Assembly (NCBI GenBank): GCA_020049245.1
Contig: JAIFLB010000005.1
Coordinates: 1-5,005, forward strand
Reading direction: 5' to 3'
DNA: 5,005 bases
Origin: Betaproteobacteria bacterium
GTDB taxonomy: Bacteria > Pseudomonadota > Gammaproteobacteria > Burkholderiales > Thiobacillaceae
Shown here: positions 4,716 through 5,005 of the stretch, piece after piece
How positions within the stretch are numbered: the first letter of the stretch is position 1
How the letters are laid out: each line of letters begins with the position of its first letter
Made by a program: the position numbers and the translations under genes
The notes under the pieces: model-generated
Seen by the model: the letters and a program-made list of their open reading frames with translations, nothing else
What the model was told of the DNA's origin: nothing
The model's database searches: none

Positions 4716-5005
4716 GTGGGGGTATCTGAAAATCAGCGTGAAATTTCAGCGCAAGTGGAAAGCGCACCAGACTGTTCATAACAGATTGCGCCTTTGATCC
4801 TGTCCTTCTTGGATGTATACAACGGGCCTGAAACTGCCCTTGGTCGAGACCTCAATTTACTTTCCGGGATATGGCCATTCCGCCACTCAGGACGAGAACA
4901 TCATGTGGCAGCAGTCGGCCAGTTGCGGAAATTCCTCCTCACCCAACAGCTGACATTCAAAGGGCAGCTTCGCTTAGAAGCCTGCCGGATGACCTACGGA
5001 AGCAA
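4716..5005. other. Region without a recognisable gene at the right edge
   Basis: These 290 bases contain no protein family I recognise. The only frame running off the edge on the plus strand begins at an ATG at 4871 (45 codons, MAIPPLRTRT...), without a convincing ribosome binding site and with a composition that looks non-coding. All minus-strand frames entering from the right edge hit stops quickly. The stretch holds a TGAAATTTCA palindrome near 4739-4748 and a hairpin at 4963-4986. Confidence 0.6.
4963..4986. repeat. Hairpin near the right edge
   Basis: GGCAG plus CTTC (4963-4971) pairs with GAAG and CTGCC (4977-4986), with one bulged C and a 5-base loop. No T run follows on the plus strand, so it is not a clear terminator. 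It may be part of a dispersed extragenic element. Confidence 0.35.

Noticed and set aside
4716..4800. Possible insertion-sequence end (AATCAGCGTGAAATTTCAGC area)
   Set aside because: I see no transposase, no matching inverted terminal repeat and no target duplication in the window.
4871..5005. Plus-strand open frame running off the right edge
   Set aside because: It has 45 codons, a poor ribosome binding site, proline/serine/arginine-rich composition and no family resemblance. It is not ruled out, since it is open at the edge.

Overview
The window most likely comes from a beta- or gammaproteobacterium that stores polyhydroxyalkanoate (PHA) and sorts exported proteins through a PEP-CTERM/exosortase system. 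The evidence is a small PHA-granule phasin gene and a secreted protein ending in a textbook VPEP...RRR C-terminal sorting signal. Proteobacterial two-component genes, AGGAG-type ribosome binding sites and moderately high GC are consistent with this. Genus cannot be told from the sequence alone.

Layout, left to right. (1) 1-392, minus strand: the N-terminal part of a CheY-like receiver protein, cut by the window edge. (2) 393-694: a regulatory intergenic region holding a good sigma70-like promoter for the phasin gene, overlapped by two TGC-N3-GCA elements resembling binding sites of the PHA regulator PhaR. (3) 695-1069, plus strand: a complete 124-residue phasin, followed by a strong intrinsic terminator (1092-1129). 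(4) 1177-3428, minus strand: a two-gene operon with an OmpR-type response regulator first and a HAMP-containing sensor histidine kinase second, overlapping by 4 bases (ATGA). (5) 3429-3590: a short divergent intergenic region with an 11-bp-phased direct repeat of the kind OmpR-family regulators bind. (6) 3591-4388, plus strand: a 265-residue exported spondin-N-like protein with a PEP-CTERM tail. (7) 4389-5005: no intact gene. It holds a REP-like hairpin, a broken copy of the phasin 3' end with its own copy of the phasin terminator (about 4531-4715), and about 290 bases with no recognisable gene.

Working together (inference): the phasin is probably derepressed when PHA accumulates, through the TGC-N3-GCA sites over its promoter. 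The kinase/regulator pair would sense an envelope or periplasmic signal. By divergent position and the repeat between them, it may control its own operon and the spondin-like surface protein. The most unusual feature is the second, truncated phasin 3' end plus terminator. Together with the intact phasin 3' end it forms direct repeats flanking the whole two-component/spondin segment, which suggests an old duplication or insertion and a possible deletion hotspot.
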